Positions 1-9,477 of a stretch of 64,000 nt of DNA are shown piece after piece (the first letter of the stretch is position 1; each line of letters begins with the position of its first letter). The notes beneath the pieces are model-generated. The model worked only from the letters and a program-made list of their open reading frames with translations. It had not been told where the DNA came from and did not search any database. The DNA lies in NCBI RefSeq assembly GCF_049537155.1, contig NZ_JBMVQZ010000010.1:62001-126000 (forward strand). Reading direction: 5' to 3'. The translations under genes were made by a program, and so were the position numbers. Origin of the DNA: Limisphaera sp049537155. Its GTDB lineage: Bacteria > Verrucomicrobiota > Verrucomicrobiia > Limisphaerales > Limisphaeraceae.

Positions 1-2906
1 GGCTGGTCCTCGTCGGTGACCTGATCGGGGATGGGATCCAGGAGGGGCGGCAGAGGTTCCACCCAGCCGCAGCAGACCTGTTGCGTGGTGGTCAACTCCA
101 GGCGCCAACCGAAATTCAGTTCTCCCACATCCGCCGGGGCATCGTCCCAGACGTAGAGTCGCCAGGTTCCATTGGGTTCAAGCCCGTACAAACTGCTCAA
201 GTTCGTGCTGTACGGGCCCGGAACCGCGGTGGTCAACGCCGTGTCGCTGTCGGGATCGTAGGCTGTGGGGCGATTGGTGCCGGTGCGGATGCTCCCCTCA
301 GCGGGCAGCCCTGCCGGGGCCGAATCGTCGAAGGTCAGCGTGGCGTTCACGTTGGTACCGTTGCCCACATCCGACAGGATCCACACGGGCGGTCCCTGCG
401 GGCCCACCAACAACACGTCCAGGTCCCCGGCAAAGCTGTGGTTCAACCCGGTGAGGATCACCCGCACACGAGCCAGGCGACCGGTCATGCCATTGACCAC
501 CAGTGTGAAGGGAAAGTCCGACGCGGGTCCTTCCGTCCCGGAAGCCGGGATGCGAAGCACGGCCGGGTTCACGCGGGTGACCGTTTGGGTCCGGACCGAA
601 CCCAGCATGATCGTCCGTTGCACCGTGCCCAAAGAACGGGCCCCATCCGTCAGGGCCCAGCTCAGCTGCACCATCTCGCCACAACGTCCCGAAGCCTTGA
701 AGCTGAAGAGGCGTGTGGCCGATTGGCCGGCTCCCAGAAACCCATAGTCCTGGGGCGGTCCCGGCTCGCTCACACCGGGACCTGTGAGCAGGGTCGCCAC
801 CAGGTTCGTCGCAGGCGTGGGAGACTGGTTCTGCAGGGTGACCGCCAGGCTCACTGTTTCACCGGGATCCACCGCGCCGTTTGTGGGCTGGCAACTTTCC
901 GCCGCCACGCGAGCTGCCCAAATGTCCACCACGGGGGCGGGCAAGTTCGGCCGGATGGTGAAGCTTCCGTCGCAAACATCGAAAAAGGGCTGCCCCACAG
1001 CCTCCACACGGACCCGCGCCAGGGTGGTCAGCAGCTCCGGCAACTCGACCGTTTCGGATCCGTCGTTGGGCGTGTGCAACGCCAGCGGATGCGGGAACGT
1101 CCGGCCGTTGTTCGTCGAGAGCCAGATGTTCACATGGGTGATTGCCAGAGGCGCCTGATCCGTTCCGGCCACGTCCCACCTTACGGTCAGGTTGTTGGAG
1201 ACGGTCTCGCCCCCGTTTGGTACCAGGACGCGGAATGGTCCCGCCCCATCCACCACGGTCACCACCGTTTCCGCGCCGTTGACGCCGCCGCGGCCGTCCC
1301 GGGCGGTGACCCGGAAACGCATGGTTCGACCGGTTTCCGGAAGTTTTTCCGTCAAACTCGTCTGATTCTGGAGCAGGGAGTCGAGCGACGGGAAGAATCG
1401 GGCGGGGTCCGTGGTGGGGCGATAGGAACGGAACAACGGGCCCTGGGAAGTGTCGGCCGAGTCGAGCGGGGCTGCCGGGCCCAGGTCCATCTGTTCCCAA
1501 CAGAATGTCACGGTATCGCCGTCCGGGTCCGTGCCCGCGGCTGTCAGGACAAAGGGCGTTCCGCGCGGAATGATCACCGCCGGAGGCGTGTCCACCTCCG
1601 GCGGCCGGTTACCCGTGACCACCGGCACCGCGCACGAGCCCCCCGGCCAACCGCTTGCCGTTTGGAGAATCTGATCCAGGCTGGCGGCGTGAAAATACAG
1701 GTCGCTTCGAAACTGGACGTTGTCCCCGGCGCAATTGCCCGCGTACCCCATGAGCGTCGAGCCGCTGCCGGGTTCGTAGGCCGTGGAACCGTCCCGGTTG
1801 GAACCGCAGGTGCCCCGCACTCCGTTGAAGGTATGGGTGGCGCCGAACTGATGGCCGATCTCGTGCGCCACATAGTCGGTGAACAACGCGTCGTTGCTGT
1901 TGCCCAGCCCCGTCTGACCCCGCGCCTTCAGACCGCTGCGACAAACCACGCCCAGACTGGCCAGCCCGCCACTGGCCCGACTCAGCACATGGCCCACATC
2001 GTAGTTGGCGTCTCCGATGACCGCGTCCAGGGTCGCCTGGTTCTCCCCCAGCAGCGCGGAGGCGTCGGTGCCCGTGTAAGGGTCGCCGGCCGGGTCCGTG
2101 TACACGAGCCGATCGTTCTGCGCCACCAACACGAAGCGGATGGAGACCTCCGTTTCGTAAATCGCATTGAGCTGGTTCACGAGGATCACCATGGCAGCCA
2201 GCCCGGACTTCACCGTGCCGCCGTGGGCCGCCGTCCATTCGCCCGTAGCCGCCAGAGCCAGCCGATATACCCGCAGGACCGTTCCAGCCGTGGCCGGTTG
2301 GAACGCCCTCCCGGCGGCTGCCAGCGGCGGCGCCACCGTTTCGCAATGCCAGTCCCCCGGGGCGATCCATGCGTCCCGGGAGCAGACCCGGTGCAGCCCC
2401 GCTGCGTCCAACGGATGGGGTTCCACCACGCACCAGCCCCGTCCCGCCGTCCGCCAGCGCCCGTGCAGCCCGGCAGGTGTCCAACTGATACGCCCGCGCA
2501 GGGTCGGATCGTCCACGCCGGCGATGCGAAACGTGCGGAGGTCCGGATACCTCGCCTGCAAGGCCGGTTCCATGACCGGCGATTCCCAACACCACACCCG
2601 CGTCACCGTGCCGTCAGGCTGGGGCAGCCAGACCCAAACAGGGCCCTTGCCCCCTGTCGGATCGCCTTCTACCGGCACACCGGACAGCCGTTCCGCCCAC
2701 GCGGCCACGTCCAGTTCCCACACCGTGCCCGAGCCGGGCACCCGCTGGATCGCTTCTCCGGGAAGGGTCAGCGGCTGCTCGGGGCGTTGCACCCACGGCA
2801 GACCCGGTTCACCCGGCGGCATTGCCAAAGGGAGGGCAGACCACGCAGGGACCGCAGCCGTGAAAAGGCCCAGCAGGGCTCCGATTCTGTGCCGCCACTC
2901 TTTCAT
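1..2906 (-). CDS. Secreted metzincin (reprolysin-like) zinc protease with P domain, partial
   Basis: The frame starts at the ATG at 2906, behind an AGGA-like site, and runs off the left edge, so the C-terminus is missing. A signal peptide covers about the first 25 residues. The zinc site HEIGHQFGATH lies at residues 348-358, and the Met-turn STLMGY has its methionine at residue 386; both are hallmarks of metzincins. Ig-like stretches follow. A proprotein-convertase P domain occupies roughly residues 775-940, a usual C-terminal module of secreted bacterial proteases. The last visible residues (IPDQVTDEDQ) look like the start of another surface module. It probably degrades extracellular protein; the substrate cannot be told. 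It follows nuoN on the same strand after 120 bases and is unlikely to be related to it in function. Confidence 0.85.
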   Translation of the reverse strand, partial: MKEWRHRIGALLGLFTAAVPAWSALPLAMPPGEPGLPWVQRPEQPLTLPGEAIQRVPGSGTVWELDVAAWAERLSGVPVEGDPTGGKGPVWVWLPQPDGTVTRVWCWESPVMEPALQARYPDLRTFRIAGVDDPTLRGRISWTPAGLHGRWRTAGRGWCVVEPHPLDAAGLHRVCSRDAWIAPGDWHCETVAPPLAAAGRAFQPATAGTVLRVYRLALAATGEWTAAHGGTVKSGLAAMVILVNQLNAIYETEVSIRFVLVAQNDRLVYTDPAGDPYTGTDASALLGENQATLDAVIGDANYDVGHVLSRASGGLASLGVVCRSGLKARGQTGLGNSNDALFTDYVAHEIGHQFGATHTFNGVRGTCGSNRDGSTAYEPGSGSTLMGYAGNCAGDNVQFRSDLYFHAASLDQILQTASGWPGGSCAVPVVTGNRPPEVDTPPAVIIPRGTPFVLTAAGTDPDGDTVTFCWEQMDLGPAAPLDSADTSQGPLFRSYRPTTDPARFFPSLDSLLQNQTSLTEKLPETGRTMRFRVTARDGRGGVNGAETVVTVVDGAGPFRVLVPNGGETVSNNLTVRWDVAGTDQAPLAITHVNIWLSTNNGRTFPHPLALHTPNDGSETVELPELLTTLARVRVEAVGQPFFDVCDGSFTIRPNLPAPVVDIWAARVAAESCQPTNGAVDPGETVSLAVTLQNQSPTPATNLVATLLTGPGVSEPGPPQDYGFLGAGQSATRLFSFKASGRCGEMVQLSWALTDGARSLGTVQRTIMLGSVRTQTVTRVNPAVLRIPASGTEGPASDFPFTLVVNGMTGRLARVRVILTGLNHSFAGDLDVLLVGPQGPPVWILSDVGNGTNVNATLTFDDSAPAGLPAEGSIRTGTNRPTAYDPDSDTALTTAVPGPYSTNLSSLYGLEPNGTWRLYVWDDAPADVGELNFGWRLELTTTQQVCCGWVEPLPPLLDPIPDQVTDEDQ

Positions 2907-3026
2907 CCTGTCGCAGGGATTCGCAGCCGGGATGCGATCCGAAGATCCCCGGATGCGTGCCTTGCCCCCGGGTCCTGGCCGGACCCCCAAAAACCCCAAC
3001 CGGCCGCGAGAAACCTCGTCAACTCC

Positions 3027-4547
3027 TCACAAGGAGGCCAGAGCCGATTCCAAACCTCGCAACACCACCGACGGAAACAGCCCCAGCAACAGCACCCCCA
3101 ACGCCGCCGCCCCCAAAGTGAGCCGCACCTGCCACGGTGGCCGCCAACTCTCGGCTTCGGCGTCCGCAGGGGCCGGTTTGACCCAGGCCTCCTTCAGCAC
3201 GATCAGGTAATAGTACAGGGACACGGTGCTCAGGGCCACGGCCAGCACCACCAGCCAGAGCAGTCCCAGTGGTTGCCCGGCGCCCAGCGCCGCCAGGAAG
3301 AGGTAGAACTTTCCGAAGAAACCGGCCAGGGGCGGGATGCCGGCCAGCGAAAGCAAAAAGACCATCAGGCACAGTGCCACCCCCGGGGCCCTGCGGCTCA
3401 GCCCCGCAAAATCCGACACGCGCGCGCGGCCTCCCGAGTGGGCCTCCACCACCGCCACCACACCGAACGCCCCGACGGCACTCAAACCGTAAGTGGCCGC
3501 AAAGTACAGCAGCGCTGCCAACCCGGCCCGTTCATGTGCAATCAACCCCAGCAACCCATAGCCCGCATGGGCCACGGCCGAGTAGGCCAGCAGCCGCCGG
3601 ACATTGGACTGCACCAGAGCCGCCAGGTTCCCCCAAAAAAGGCTCAACACGCTCAACCCGGCCAACAGCGTGGTCCAACCCGGCGCCCAGGAACCGATCG
3701 CAGCCGATCCCGACCCTTGGGGCAGGCCGGTCATCAGCACCCGCGCCAGGACGGCAAAGGCTGCCACCTTGGACCCGGACGCGATCAGGGCCGCGCTCGG
3801 TGTGGGCGCGGCCTCGTAGGCATCCGGCGCCCACAGGTGAAACGGCGCCGCCGCCACCTTGAACGCCAATCCGCCCAGCATCAGCACCAGGCCGGCCCAC
3901 AACGTCACCCCCGCCATCGCGCCGACCGCATCGTGGGCCAGGGTCTGCAACTGTGTGGTCCCCGCCACGCCGTACACAAGGCTCATTCCGTACAACGTGA
4001 ACCCTGCTGCCACACTGCCCACCAGGAAGTACTTGAGCGCGGCCTCCGCCGCCTCGGGTCGCTGCTTTTCGAAACCGGTCAACACGTACAGCACCAGGCT
4101 GCTCAGTTCCAGTGCCAGGAACACCATGAGCAGGTCACTGGCGCCGGCCAGGAGCATCAACCCCACCGTGCCCAACAAGATCAACGCAAGGTACTCCCCC
4201 ACATGCCGCGTACGGGTGGCGGCCATGGCCAGCCCCACCGTCAGCGCGGACAAGACCAGCACCACACCCTTGACCCATACCGCCAGACCGTCCGTTGCGA
4301 AACCCAGGATCGCCGTGCGACCCGGTTCCTCACCCGCACCCGACACCAGCACGGCTGCCGCGGCTCCGCAACCCACCCAGCTCAGCAGACCCGTAACCAA
4401 CCAACGCACCCGGGGCGACGCCTCGCGCAGCGCCACCAGATCCGCGGCCAGAACCAGCAACGCCGTCGCCAGCAAAACCAGCTCCGGAGCCGCGGCTCGC
4501 AACAGCTCCCCATACGTCACACCCACCATCTCAGAGGAAAGCTCCAT
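3027..4547 (-). CDS. nuoN: NADH-quinone oxidoreductase subunit N
   Basis: This 506-residue protein is a proton-pumping antiporter-like membrane subunit of respiratory complex I. It has about 14 hydrophobic segments across its whole length. The conserved core includes FLALELSSLVLYVL near residue 145 and a lysine-bearing helix near residue 220 (KYFLVGSVAAGFTLYG). Length is normal for NuoN (480-510). It starts 24 bases after nuoM on the same strand, so the two are surely co-transcribed. The rest of the usual nuo operon is not adjacent: a divergent gene lies beyond nuoM, and an unrelated protease lies downstream. Confidence 0.95.
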   Translation of the reverse strand: MELSSEMVGVTYGELLRAAAPELVLLATALLVLAADLVALREASPRVRWLVTGLLSWVGCGAAAAVLVSGAGEEPGRTAILGFATDGLAVWVKGVVLVLSALTVGLAMAATRTRHVGEYLALILLGTVGLMLLAGASDLLMVFLALELSSLVLYVLTGFEKQRPEAAEAALKYFLVGSVAAGFTLYGMSLVYGVAGTTQLQTLAHDAVGAMAGVTLWAGLVLMLGGLAFKVAAAPFHLWAPDAYEAAPTPSAALIASGSKVAAFAVLARVLMTGLPQGSGSAAIGSWAPGWTTLLAGLSVLSLFWGNLAALVQSNVRRLLAYSAVAHAGYGLLGLIAHERAGLAALLYFAATYGLSAVGAFGVVAVVEAHSGGRARVSDFAGLSRRAPGVALCLMVFLLSLAGIPPLAGFFGKFYLFLAALGAGQPLGLLWLVVLAVALSTVSLYYYLIVLKEAWVKPAPADAEAESWRPPWQVRLTLGAAALGVLLLGLFPSVVLRGLESALASL

Positions 4548-4571
4548 CGTCCGTCCCCCTTCAGCCGTTGC

Positions 4572-6095
4572 CTACCACAAGCCACCCCGCTGCAACGGGC
4601 CGTAGACCGAACCCGTGAGCACCGGCGAAACCGTCTCCAACACCAGCCCGGGCCACAACCCCAGCAGGATCACCCCGGCCAACAACACGATCGCGCCGAT
4701 CCGCTCCGCACAGGTCATCGGGGGCAGGCTCTCGCGCGGCGCGCGAGGCTCCTCCCCGGCGGGGGCCACCCCGAAGAACGCACGCTGCATGGCGCGCCAG
4801 ATGTAGGCGGCGCCAAGCAACACGCCCACTCCGGTCACCACCGCCAGGATCGGTCGGCTCTGCCAGGCCCCCAACAACACGTGCACCTCGGCCATGAAAC
4901 CGCTGAATCCGGGCATGCCGGCCGATGCCGCGCCCGCCAGCACAAAGGTCCCGGCGGCGAACGGCAGCGCCCGGCCCAGGCCCATCGGTTCCAGCTCGGA
5001 CAGATCCCTCGTATGCGTCCGGTCGTAAATCATCCGCCCCACCACCGCGAACAACAGGCCGGCAATCAACCCATGGGAAACCATCTGCAACACGGCACCC
5101 TGCCATCCCGGCACCGTGATGGTCATCAACCCCAGGAGCACAAAGCCCATGTGACTCACGCTGGAGTAACCGATGACAAACTTGAAATCCCGCTGTGCCA
5201 GCGCGACCAACGCGCCCCAGACGATCCCCACCACCGACAGCAGGGCGAACAGCTCCGGCCACGAGCCCAGTCCGCACCATTCCACCCGCCAGGGACGCAA
5301 TCCCTCCGGAAACAACGGCATCGCCACCCTCAGGCACCCGTACGCACCGAGCTTCATCACCACGCCCGCCAGCAACATGGACGCCGCCGTGGGAGCGGCC
5401 ACGTGACCCGTCGGCGCCCAGGTATGCCACGGCCACAAACCGGCCAGGATGGCAAACCCGGTGAACATCACGGGGAAGGCCCACATTTGAAAGCCGCGCG
5501 GCAATGCGGCGCCGACCAGGTCCGACCAGGCGAACGATTGTGCCCCGGCCATCACGTAGGCCGCCAACAACGCCACAAGCACCATGGCACTGCCCACGAA
5601 CGAGTACAGGACCAGCTTCATGGCGCCGTACTCGCGCCGGGTCGAACCCCAGATGGCAATCAGGAAGTACTTCGGGACGATTGCCAGCTCGTAAAACACG
5701 AAGAACAAAAAAAGATCGAAGCTCAGAAACACCCCGTAAACCGCCCCCACCAACCACAGGAACAACGCAAAGAACTCGCGGACCCGGTGCTCGATGTTCC
5801 AGGAGAACAACACCCCGGCCACGGCGGCGACACCGGTCAGCAGCGCCAGAGCCGCGCTCAGACCGTCTGCTGCCAGATGGTAACGGATGCCCAACTCCGG
5901 CACCCAGGCCGCATTCACCAAGGTCTGCCCGGCGCCCCCGGTCCGGCTGATCTCCCACCAACCCAGCCCGGCCAGCACCGCGCCCGCGAGGGCCGTCCCC
6001 AGAGCAACCCAGCGCACCGGCGCCGTTGCCCGACCCGGCCAGAGTCCCACGACCAGGGCACCCAAAAACGAAACGTAGATTGTCCAGTCCAGCAT
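4572..6095 (-). CDS. nuoM: NADH-quinone oxidoreductase subunit M
   Basis: This 507-residue subunit of complex I is the antiporter-like partner of NuoN and pumps protons during NADH oxidation by quinone. Hydrophobic helices span the whole chain. Diagnostic stretches include FFVFYELAIVPKYFLI (the glutamate of the pumping channel), LWPWHTWAPTGHVAAPT and GYSSVSHMGFVLLG. Length matches the family. It is the first gene of a two-gene unit with nuoN; the region upstream (6096-6246) holds no nuoL or nuoK but leads to a divergent gene. It could be mistaken for an Mrp/hydrogenase-4 antiporter subunit, but pairing with NuoN and the motif set favour NuoM. Confidence 0.94.
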   Translation of the reverse strand: MLDWTIYVSFLGALVVGLWPGRATAPVRWVALGTALAGAVLAGLGWWEISRTGGAGQTLVNAAWVPELGIRYHLAADGLSAALALLTGVAAVAGVLFSWNIEHRVREFFALFLWLVGAVYGVFLSFDLFLFFVFYELAIVPKYFLIAIWGSTRREYGAMKLVLYSFVGSAMVLVALLAAYVMAGAQSFAWSDLVGAALPRGFQMWAFPVMFTGFAILAGLWPWHTWAPTGHVAAPTAASMLLAGVVMKLGAYGCLRVAMPLFPEGLRPWRVEWCGLGSWPELFALLSVVGIVWGALVALAQRDFKFVIGYSSVSHMGFVLLGLMTITVPGWQGAVLQMVSHGLIAGLLFAVVGRMIYDRTHTRDLSELEPMGLGRALPFAAGTFVLAGAASAGMPGFSGFMAEVHVLLGAWQSRPILAVVTGVGVLLGAAYIWRAMQRAFFGVAPAGEEPRAPRESLPPMTCAERIGAIVLLAGVILLGLWPGLVLETVSPVLTGSVYGPLQRGGLW

Positions 6096-6212
6096 CTTTC
6101 GGTTCCCGCAGACGAACCCTTCCCGCAGCCACCACCAAACCGGTCGCGTCCGACTTTACCGGGCCGCCGTCTCCGGGACAATCGTGTTCCTGCCGCGCGC
6201 GCCACTTCACGG

Positions 6213-6240
6213 TTGCGGTGCCGGTCCCGCCCTCTACCTT
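6213..6240 (+). promoter_or_regulatory. Sigma70-like promoter of the beta-helix gene, leaderless spacing
   Basis: A -35 box TTGCGG (6213-6218), a 16-base spacer and a -10 box TACCTT (6235-6240) lie directly before the ATG at 6247. Only 6 bases separate the -10 box from the start codon, so transcription would begin at or next to the ATG. No Shine-Dalgarno site is present. Confidence 0.5.
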
Positions 6241-6246
6241 GACCGC

Positions 6247-6933
6247 ATGCTGACCATCGGTGACCTGTTCGATCTGAGCCAGACCGATCACGCCGTCCTG
6301 TTCGAAGACGTCGAACATCCCTGGGAGCCACTGCGCAAACTGGCCGCGTACATCGAGGCCACCGTCCGACCGGAACTGAAAAACCGCTGTGACGGCGTGG
6401 CCTACATCGGCGACAAGGTGTTCATCGGCGAGGGCACGGTGGTCGAGGACGGCGTGATGATCAAAGGCCCGGCCATCATCGGCCGGAACTGCCGGATCCG
6501 TCACAACGCCTACATCCGCGAACACGTGCTGGTGGGAGACAACTGCTTGGTGGGCAACGCCTGCGAGATCAAGAACAGCATCCTCTTCAACGGCGCCCAG
6601 GTGCCGCACTTCAATTACGTGGGCGATTCCATCCTCGGGCACCGCGTCCACCTGGGCGCCGGGGTCATCCTCTCCAACTTCCGGTCCCTGCCCGGCAGCA
6701 TCACCGTGGAATGGAACGGCCGGCGCCTGGACACGGGTCTGCGCAAACTCGGGGCATTGCTCGGCGATTACGCCGAAATCGGCTGCCAGGCGGTCCTCAA
6801 TCCCGGCAGCATCATCGGCCGGCGGGCGGTCGTTTATCCCGGCGTCAACTGGCGGGGCTACCTGCCGGCCGACCGGATTGCGAAGAACCGCGCGGCCGTG
6901 GAGATCGTGGAGCGGCGGCCCGAATCGGCCTGA
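6247..6933 (+). CDS. Left-handed beta-helix (LbetaH) acyltransferase-type protein
   Basis: The protein has 228 residues. From about residue 50 to 200 it is built of hexapeptide repeats (for example IGDKVFIGEGTVVEDGVMI and later VLNPGSIIGRRAVVYPG), the left-handed beta-helix fold of GlmU/LpxA/DapD-type transferases. It resembles the C-terminal helix domain of bifunctional UDP-GlcNAc pyrophosphorylase/acetyltransferase but lacks the nucleotidyltransferase domain. A role in handling a sugar nucleotide or an acyl group is likely, but the substrate is not visible. The ATG at 6247 was chosen over an upstream ATG at 6184 because homology-like sequence begins there and a promoter ends 6 bases before it. 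It is convergent with the CHASE2 cyclase gene. Confidence 0.8.
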   Translation: MLTIGDLFDLSQTDHAVLFEDVEHPWEPLRKLAAYIEATVRPELKNRCDGVAYIGDKVFIGEGTVVEDGVMIKGPAIIGRNCRIRHNAYIREHVLVGDNCLVGNACEIKNSILFNGAQVPHFNYVGDSILGHRVHLGAGVILSNFRSLPGSITVEWNGRRLDTGLRKLGALLGDYAEIGCQAVLNPGSIIGRRAVVYPGVNWRGYLPADRIAKNRAAVEIVERRPESA

Positions 6934-6935
6934 GA

Positions 6936-6957
6936 GGGGCGCGAACGTCCGCGCCCC
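6936..6957. terminator. GC-rich hairpin between convergent genes
   Basis: A perfect 8-bp stem, GGGGCGCG (6936-6943) against CGCGCCCC (6950-6957), with a 6-base loop, starts 3 bases after the stop of the beta-helix gene. It lies before the 3' end of the convergent cyclase gene. There is no T-tract, so termination is inferred from position and stability only. Confidence 0.45.
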
Positions 6958-6994
6958 CGGGCTCATCCGCGTGCCGCGGGGGGCCGGATCCGGT

Positions 6995-9469
6995 TCATGA
7001 GGGGCCTCGGATGCCCGTGTCCGACTCCCCGCCGACCGCCTCACCCGGTCCCGGTCGGACCGGCCCGTCGTCCCACATCACTTCGAACACCGGAACCGGT
7101 TCCCGAATCCCGCGCAGGACCACCGGCTCCAGTGGCCGGCATCGTTCGGCCAGCTCCGGCGCAAACCGCAGCAGATGCTCGTGCGTGGTCCGCGTGATCA
7201 GAATCCGGCTCCGCCCTGAAATGTTCTCCAACCGGCTGGCCAGGTTCACGTCCCGCCCGAACACGGTGTAGTTCAGCAGGTGCCGGTCCGACCCCATCAA
7301 TCCGACGGTCACCATGCCCGTGTGAATCCCGGTGCCCAGATAAAGCAGCGGTTGCAAGGGCAGCGGGGGCAGCCCTTCGGAACGGCGTTGCTCGTTCTCG
7401 CGCGCGCGCATCCGATTGAAGGTCGCCCGGCGCTCGTTGAGCGACCGCACCGCCCGTTGGGCCTCGATCGCCGCGCGGACACACGCCGCCGCGTGATCGG
7501 CCCGAGCCGTCGGCGCTCCCCAGAAAGCCATCACGCAATCGCCAATGTACTTGTCGAGCGTGCCGTCGTGACGCTTGATCACCTCCGCCACGCACGCCAG
7601 GTACTCGTTGACCGTGCTCAACGTCGCCCGCGCGTAGGCGTCGTGACAGGCCTCGGCCTGCGGCCCCGACCAACCATGGCGCCGGACCAGGTCCTCCGCC
7701 TCCTCGTGCACGCGGTCGGTCAGCTCGGTAAACCCGCGAATGTCCGCAAAAAAGACCGTCACTTCCCGCCGCTGCCCGCCCAGAGAAAGCGAAGGTGCCT
7801 GCAAAAGTTCCTGGACCACGTTCGGAGAGACGATCCGGCTGAACACGGATCGGATCCGGCGCCGTTCGCGTTGTTCGAAAAGGACCTGCCAGGCCATCAG
7901 GGCCGCATGAGTCAAGCCCAGTCCTCCCACCAGGGGCATCACCATGGGAATCCAGAGCCGGTGCCGGTCATACAGCCAAACCGCTCCGGCCGCATACGCC
8001 AGGCCCGTCAGCACCAGCCCGACGAACAACCACGGCGGTCGCACCTTCAACGTCAGGGCCGCCGCGGCCGTTCCCAGCAGCAGCAGACAGGCCACCTGTC
8101 CCCACGGACCGCTCCGGCGGACGAAACGGCCGGTGAGGATCGAGTTCGCCACGTTCCAGTGTTTGCTCAACAGGAACGTTTCCCGTGCCAGCGGGGTCGC
8201 CCCCAGGTCGGTCAGATCATTGCCGGTGGCGGTGGAACCGATCACCACCAGGCGATCCTTCCAGATCGGGGGTGCATCCACCGGCCGGCCGGCTTCCCGT
8301 TGCAGGTCCTCGGCCAGCAACTCGACGAAGTTTCGCGCCACCAAAGCCGGGTGATTCGGAAGAATCGTCCAGTCAATGTAGAAAAAGCCGTCACGATCCA
8401 CGGGGATCGTCCGTTCCACACCCGGGCCGCGCAGGACAATCCGCCCGTGCTCCAGGTCCACCTCCGCCTGGTCCAGATCCAACCCCAGTGCCCGGGCGGC
8501 CAAAACGATCCCCATGTGCCAGACACGCCGTTCCTCGAAAGGTCGCGCACGTTCGGGCCATCCCGGCGGCGTGGTGTCGCCCACCAGATCGCGCACGGCA
8601 AATCGTCCCTGCTGATCCAACTCGATCGGCGGCAGGTCCGTCCCATCCGGGAGGGTCAGCAGGATCCGATCCCGCTCCACCCGGGCCCGCTGCAGGTCCA
8701 CCCCGTATTCATCCGCCGCCTTTTGGAACAACGGATGCCACAGCCGGTAGACCGTGAAGGCGCGCACCCTTCGCAACACACCGTCCATGTCCTTGTGCGC
8801 GGAGATGTCCGCCACCGCCGCCGCATTCGTGGCCAGGAGGTCGAACGGCATCACGCCCCGGTCCGCCGCCAGAATACCGATGCCCGTCCGATGCAACTGC
8901 CAGGCGAAAAAGGCGTCCGAGTCCGCCAGGGCCATCGTCCGCGTCCCGTCCCGGAAGATGGAGGGTTGCAGGTTTTTCGACAGGCGCGACCAAAACTCGG
9001 CGTCGGCCGACACCTCTGCCGCGGGCAGACTCACCGGCGCGTGGTCCTCCCGCGGCTCGGCAAACAGGATGTCGAACGCCACCGCCCGCGCCCCCTGCGC
9101 GTGCAATTCCCGCAGCACCCGGCCGTACACGTGGCGCGGCCAGTAGAGTCCGTACCGGAATCGCGCGTCGAGAGCGCCGGTCTTGAGCAGCCGGATGCTC
9201 TCGTCGTTGATGTCCACGAACCCCAGGTTCGTCGCCGCCACCGGATGCCGCGCCGCCGCCAGGCGTACCCGCCAGTCGTAGGTGATTGCCTCGACCCGCT
9301 CGGCCGGCCCCCACGAAAGGAGCATGGGCAGCGCACACAGCCCCGACACCAGGACTGTCAGCGCCAACGGCACCCCATGTCTGCGCGCGAACGCCACGGG
9401 CTCCAAGCGCGAAGGCCAGGGCAACGCCCGTTGCCCTGGCCCTCGGTGGAGAGGCTTTGACTCAGCCAC
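6995..9469 (-). CDS. CHASE2-domain class III adenylate/guanylate cyclase
   Basis: The 824-residue protein has an N-terminal membrane anchor (about residues 32-52), a large extracytoplasmic CHASE2 sensor domain (about 60-440), three more membrane helices (about 455-530) and a C-terminal class III nucleotide cyclase domain. The cyclase has both metal-binding aspartates (FFADIRGFT near residue 575 and KYIGDCVMAFWG) and the transition-state Asn/Arg (GRDVNLASRLE). The lysine of KYIGD favours ATP as substrate, so cAMP is the likely product. The start is GTG at 9469; no ATG is nearby. It begins 8 bases after the FecR-domain gene on the same strand, so the two form an operon, and the FecR protein is a plausible partner of the CHASE2 sensor. 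Confidence 0.9.
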   Translation of the reverse strand: MAESKPLHRGPGQRALPWPSRLEPVAFARRHGVPLALTVLVSGLCALPMLLSWGPAERVEAITYDWRVRLAAARHPVAATNLGFVDINDESIRLLKTGALDARFRYGLYWPRHVYGRVLRELHAQGARAVAFDILFAEPREDHAPVSLPAAEVSADAEFWSRLSKNLQPSIFRDGTRTMALADSDAFFAWQLHRTGIGILAADRGVMPFDLLATNAAAVADISAHKDMDGVLRRVRAFTVYRLWHPLFQKAADEYGVDLQRARVERDRILLTLPDGTDLPPIELDQQGRFAVRDLVGDTTPPGWPERARPFEERRVWHMGIVLAARALGLDLDQAEVDLEHGRIVLRGPGVERTIPVDRDGFFYIDWTILPNHPALVARNFVELLAEDLQREAGRPVDAPPIWKDRLVVIGSTATGNDLTDLGATPLARETFLLSKHWNVANSILTGRFVRRSGPWGQVACLLLLGTAAAALTLKVRPPWLFVGLVLTGLAYAAGAVWLYDRHRLWIPMVMPLVGGLGLTHAALMAWQVLFEQRERRRIRSVFSRIVSPNVVQELLQAPSLSLGGQRREVTVFFADIRGFTELTDRVHEEAEDLVRRHGWSGPQAEACHDAYARATLSTVNEYLACVAEVIKRHDGTLDKYIGDCVMAFWGAPTARADHAAACVRAAIEAQRAVRSLNERRATFNRMRARENEQRRSEGLPPLPLQPLLYLGTGIHTGMVTVGLMGSDRHLLNYTVFGRDVNLASRLENISGRSRILITRTTHEHLLRFAPELAERCRPLEPVVLRGIREPVPVFEVMWDDGPVRPGPGEAVGGESDTGIRGPS

Positions 9470-9477
9470 GAAAACTG

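Noticed and set aside
81..6242. Plus-strand open frame of 2053 codons
   Set aside because: It is exactly antisense to the protease, nuoN and nuoM, is rich in Arg/Pro/Gln/His, and has no domain. Long stop-free antisense frames are common in GC-rich DNA.
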